Assembly (NCBI GenBank): GCA_030672605.1
Contig: DAOVGE010000174.1
Coordinates: forward strand, 1-6,298
Source: Methanosarcinales archaeon
GTDB taxonomy: Archaea; Halobacteriota; Methanosarcinia; Methanosarcinales; Methanogasteraceae
Direction: 5' to 3'
Length of the DNA stretch: 6,298 nucleotides
A program made the translations under genes and the position numbers. Of the stretch, positions 5,023 through 6,298 are shown in pieces; position 1 is the first letter of the stretch; every line of letters begins with the position of its first letter. A model generated the notes under the pieces. The model did no database searches and had not been told where the DNA came from. It was given only the letters and a program-made list of their open reading frames with translations.

Positions 5023-5245
5023 CTTCGCGTCTTTCTCATTAAATTGAAGAATAAAAACGCTTACGTGTTTAGCCAACCACAAGAGTGTACAGATTTCCAC
5101 GAGAAAGTATGCGGGGGCAGGATATGAAATGCAAACATATTACCAATATCTTGTGTGCACTACCATCTTCTTGTGTCAATCCCGTGAAATCTCGTGGTTT
5201 TTTCGCCTCAGCTAAACACATACAAAAACGAGAAAGACGATAGGG
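5023..5245. repeat. Nested inverted-repeat element (~220 bp)
   Basis: Four pairs of arms are nested in order. CGTCTTTCTCATT (5028-5040) pairs with AACGAGAAAGACG (5227-5239) at 12 of 13. GTGTTTAGC (5065-5073) pairs perfectly with GCTAAACAC (5211-5219). AACCAC (5075-5080) pairs with GTGGTT (5194-5199). CCACGAGA (5097-5104) pairs perfectly with TCTCGTGG (5190-5197); this last pair overlaps the previous right arm, so the two are alternatives. The outer arms belong to the repeat family also seen at 2009-2075. The centre has no coding potential, so it resembles a MITE-like or composite intergenic repeat. Confidence 0.5.
5141..5180. repeat. Diverged 20-bp tandem duplication
   Basis: Two adjacent 20-base units (5141-5160 and 5161-5180) both begin TACCA and share TCTTGTGT in the same place, agreeing at 14 of 20 positions. 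They lie in the centre of the inverted-repeat element. Confidence 0.35.
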
Positions 5246-5308
5246 CGCAAAGATTGAAAACCACAGAATCCATCAGAATCAGAGAACCTGCAGGTCCCAA
5301 TTGATTAC

Positions 5309-5322
5309 GATTAAATAGTATG
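5309..5322 (+). promoter_or_regulatory. TATA box for the cfbC unit
   Basis: GATTAAATAGTATG holds the box ATTAAATA (5310-5317). Transcription would begin near 5339-5343, at or beside ATG 5341 rather than ATG 5320. The identical 14 bases form the candidate promoter of the bactofilin-like gene (543-556). Confidence 0.45.
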
Positions 5323-5577
5323 GCAGCACCATTACCAAGTATGGATGTAGACCTAACCGAACTGAGAGGTGCTGTGGATGTTTATGAAAAAGAGTTTTCT
5401 GATATCTCCAAATCGATATCTAACATACACGAAGGAGATTACAAGGATGTTGATGAATATGTCTCATCTTTTTACGAAAATATCCATGCTTTCGTGGACA
5501 AAACAACTGAGCTGATTGCAGCGTATCAAGAGTACACAATGGCACTTGAGAATGCATGTTTCGCGCAAGAAGAATAG
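5320..5577 (+). CDS. Small acidic helical protein upstream of cfbC
   Basis: The 85-residue product (78 if translation starts at ATG 5341, residue 8) is acidic and almost entirely helix-forming, with heptad-like spacing of hydrophobics in VDVYEKEFSDISKSISNI and in the later FYENIHAFVDKTTELIAAY. It has one Cys near the C-terminus, and no signal peptide or membrane segment. I do not recognise it. No Shine-Dalgarno precedes ATG 5320, and the TATA position favours a leaderless start at 5341. Its last 22 bases overlap the start of cfbC in another frame, so translation of the two is probably coupled and they may act together. A role in F430 synthesis is only inferred from this arrangement. Confidence 0.7.
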   Translation: MAAPLPSMDVDLTELRGAVDVYEKEFSDISKSISNIHEGDYKDVDEYVSSFYENIHAFVDKTTELIAAYQEYTMALENACFAQEE

Positions 5578-6298
5578 CGATCTATGGGAAAGGCGGGATC
5601 GGCAAGTCCAGCACCGCCTCGAATGTCGCAGCGGCGTGTGCCGATGACGGATACTCGGTAAGTATCATCGGATGTGACCCAAAGAGTGATTCCTCGATCA
5701 CACTGCTCAAAGGGGAGAGAATTCCGACGGTAATGGATTTGATCCGGCAGAAAGTCGAGCTCTGTGAAGATAATGTTGTTTATGAAGGTTACAAGGGCGT
5801 AAAATGTGTCGAGGTCGGCGGTCCCGAGCCTGGAGTTGGCTGCGCAGGCAGGGGAATCATCGTTGCAGTAACAGCGCTCCAGAAGATCACAACCGCGATT
5901 ACAGAGAGCGATCTTGTGATTTATGACGTGCCCGGGGATATTGTGTGTGGCGGCTTTTCGGCACCGATTCAGAAAGGACTCGTCAGTGAGGCGTACATTC
6001 TCTCGTCCGGTGAATACATGCCAATTTATGCTGCAAACAACATCTGCAAAGGTCTTGAGAAACTGAATATGCCTTTGAGCGGAGTGATTTGCAATTCAAG
6101 GAATGTTCCGAGAGAAGAGGAGATTTTGACCGAATTTGCATCGGAGATCGGGAGCAAACTCGTGGCATTCATCCCGAAGGATAATGTTGTGCAGGACTGC
6201 GAGCGAGATGGTTTCTCTGTGATCGAAAAAGCTCCGGATTCCGAGATTGCAGGCGTGTATCGCAAGCTTGCAACCGCGATTATGGATTGCGAAGAATC
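5556..6298 (+). CDS. cfbC: CfbC, NifH-like iron protein of F430 synthesis (partial)
   Basis: CfbC is the ATP-dependent electron donor to CfbD; together they reduce and cyclise Ni-sirohydrochlorin a,c-diamide on the way to coenzyme F430 of methyl-coenzyme M reductase. The 247 residues present show the P-loop GKGGIGKS (11-18), switch-like CDPKSDSS (40-47), the first iron-sulfur ligand Cys96 in GVGCAGRG, Switch II DVPGDIVCGG with the second ligand Cys131, and the NifH-family tail through VVQDCERDG. The segments YDVPGD, SSGEYMPIYAANNICKGL and IPTVMDL fit CfbC rather than nitrogenase NifH (which has YDVLGD). The start ATG 5556 gives MFRARRIAIYGKGG, the usual distance to the P-loop. The frame is open to the window end, so only the C-terminal end is missing. 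It overlaps the preceding small ORF by 22 bases. Confidence 0.9.
   Translation, partial: MFRARRIAIYGKGGIGKSSTASNVAAACADDGYSVSIIGCDPKSDSSITLLKGERIPTVMDLIRQKVELCEDNVVYEGYKGVKCVEVGGPEPGVGCAGRGIIVAVTALQKITTAITESDLVIYDVPGDIVCGGFSAPIQKGLVSEAYILSSGEYMPIYAANNICKGLEKLNMPLSGVICNSRNVPREEEILTEFASEIGSKLVAFIPKDNVVQDCERDGFSVIEKAPDSEIAGVYRKLATAIMDCEE

Larger units (their letters stand above)
4753..5319. other. Non-coding region between divergent genes
   Basis: The region carries the lipoprotein promoter at its left end and the promoter of the cfbC unit at its right end. Between them are a TGTGTCA/TGACACA hairpin (4965-4971 with 4981-4987), a run of ten C (5014-5023), and the nested inverted repeats of 5023-5245. 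Two ORFs of 82 and 66 codons on opposite strands overlap each other here, but neither has a recognisable product or a ribosome binding site, and I do not call them. Confidence 0.55.

Noticed and set aside
4791..5042. Overlapping 82-codon (-) and 66-codon (+) ORFs
   Set aside because: They are mutually antisense, run through the C10 tract and repeat arms, and show neither a ribosome binding site nor a recognisable product.
5023..5180. CRISPR-like array
   Set aside because: Repeated words are short, diverged and inverted, or adjacent in tandem without unique spacers; no cas genes are present.
5556..6298. Nitrogenase NifH
   Set aside because: Shares the P-loop and two Cys ligands, but YDVPGD, the EYMPIYAANN region and IPTVMDL fit CfbC, and no nif genes are seen nearby.

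Overview
The window looks like chromosomal DNA of an archaeon with MCR-based metabolism: a methanogen, or an anaerobic methane or alkane oxidiser close to the Methanosarcinales or ANME/Syntrophoarchaeum groups. Three things support this. The archaeal trio eL39, eL31 and aIF6 lies in its usual order. A methanogenesis marker protein 2 (PurM/AIR-synthase-like) is present. The right edge carries a NifH-like protein whose sequence fits CfbC, the iron protein of coenzyme F430 biosynthesis. Archaeal TATA boxes are also visible. I cannot name the species.

Layout. Positions 1-572 are mostly non-coding. They hold short degenerate repeats at the left edge, a compact structured segment (about 88-249) that resembles the 3' tail of an IS200/IS605-type tnpB and its overlapping RNA, and a 42-codon ORF with a strong ribosome binding site (473-601). 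A secreted or membrane beta-solenoid (bactofilin-like) protein with C-terminal membrane helices occupies 573-1712 (+). Positions 1713-2085 separate convergent genes and contain hairpins and a 'GCAAAGACGC'-type repeat.

From 4740 down to 2086 runs a minus-strand cluster: predicted lipoprotein, eL39, eL31, aIF6, methanogenesis marker 2. Spacings are short and the genes are probably largely co-transcribed. A TATA-like palindrome inside the last aIF6 codons may also give marker 2 its own promoter. Positions 4753-5319 are non-coding and hold a nested inverted-repeat element. At 5320-5577 (+) a small acidic helical protein of unknown function overlaps the start of cfbC by 22 bases; cfbC runs off the right edge lacking only its extreme C-terminus.

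How the genes fit together. The minus-strand cluster joins translation (two ribosomal proteins and the 50S anti-association factor) to a conserved methanogenesis accessory protein, and the divergent unit makes part of the Ni-tetrapyrrole cofactor of methyl-coenzyme M reductase. Two start-related observations stand out. aIF6 has no ATG, GTG or TTG where its conserved N-terminus requires one, but does have a CTG six bases after a strong Shine-Dalgarno. Four genes (bactofilin-like, lipoprotein, marker 2 and the ORF before cfbC) have TATA boxes placed so that transcription would begin at or next to a start codon, which suggests leaderless mRNAs; two of these promoters share an identical 14-base core.
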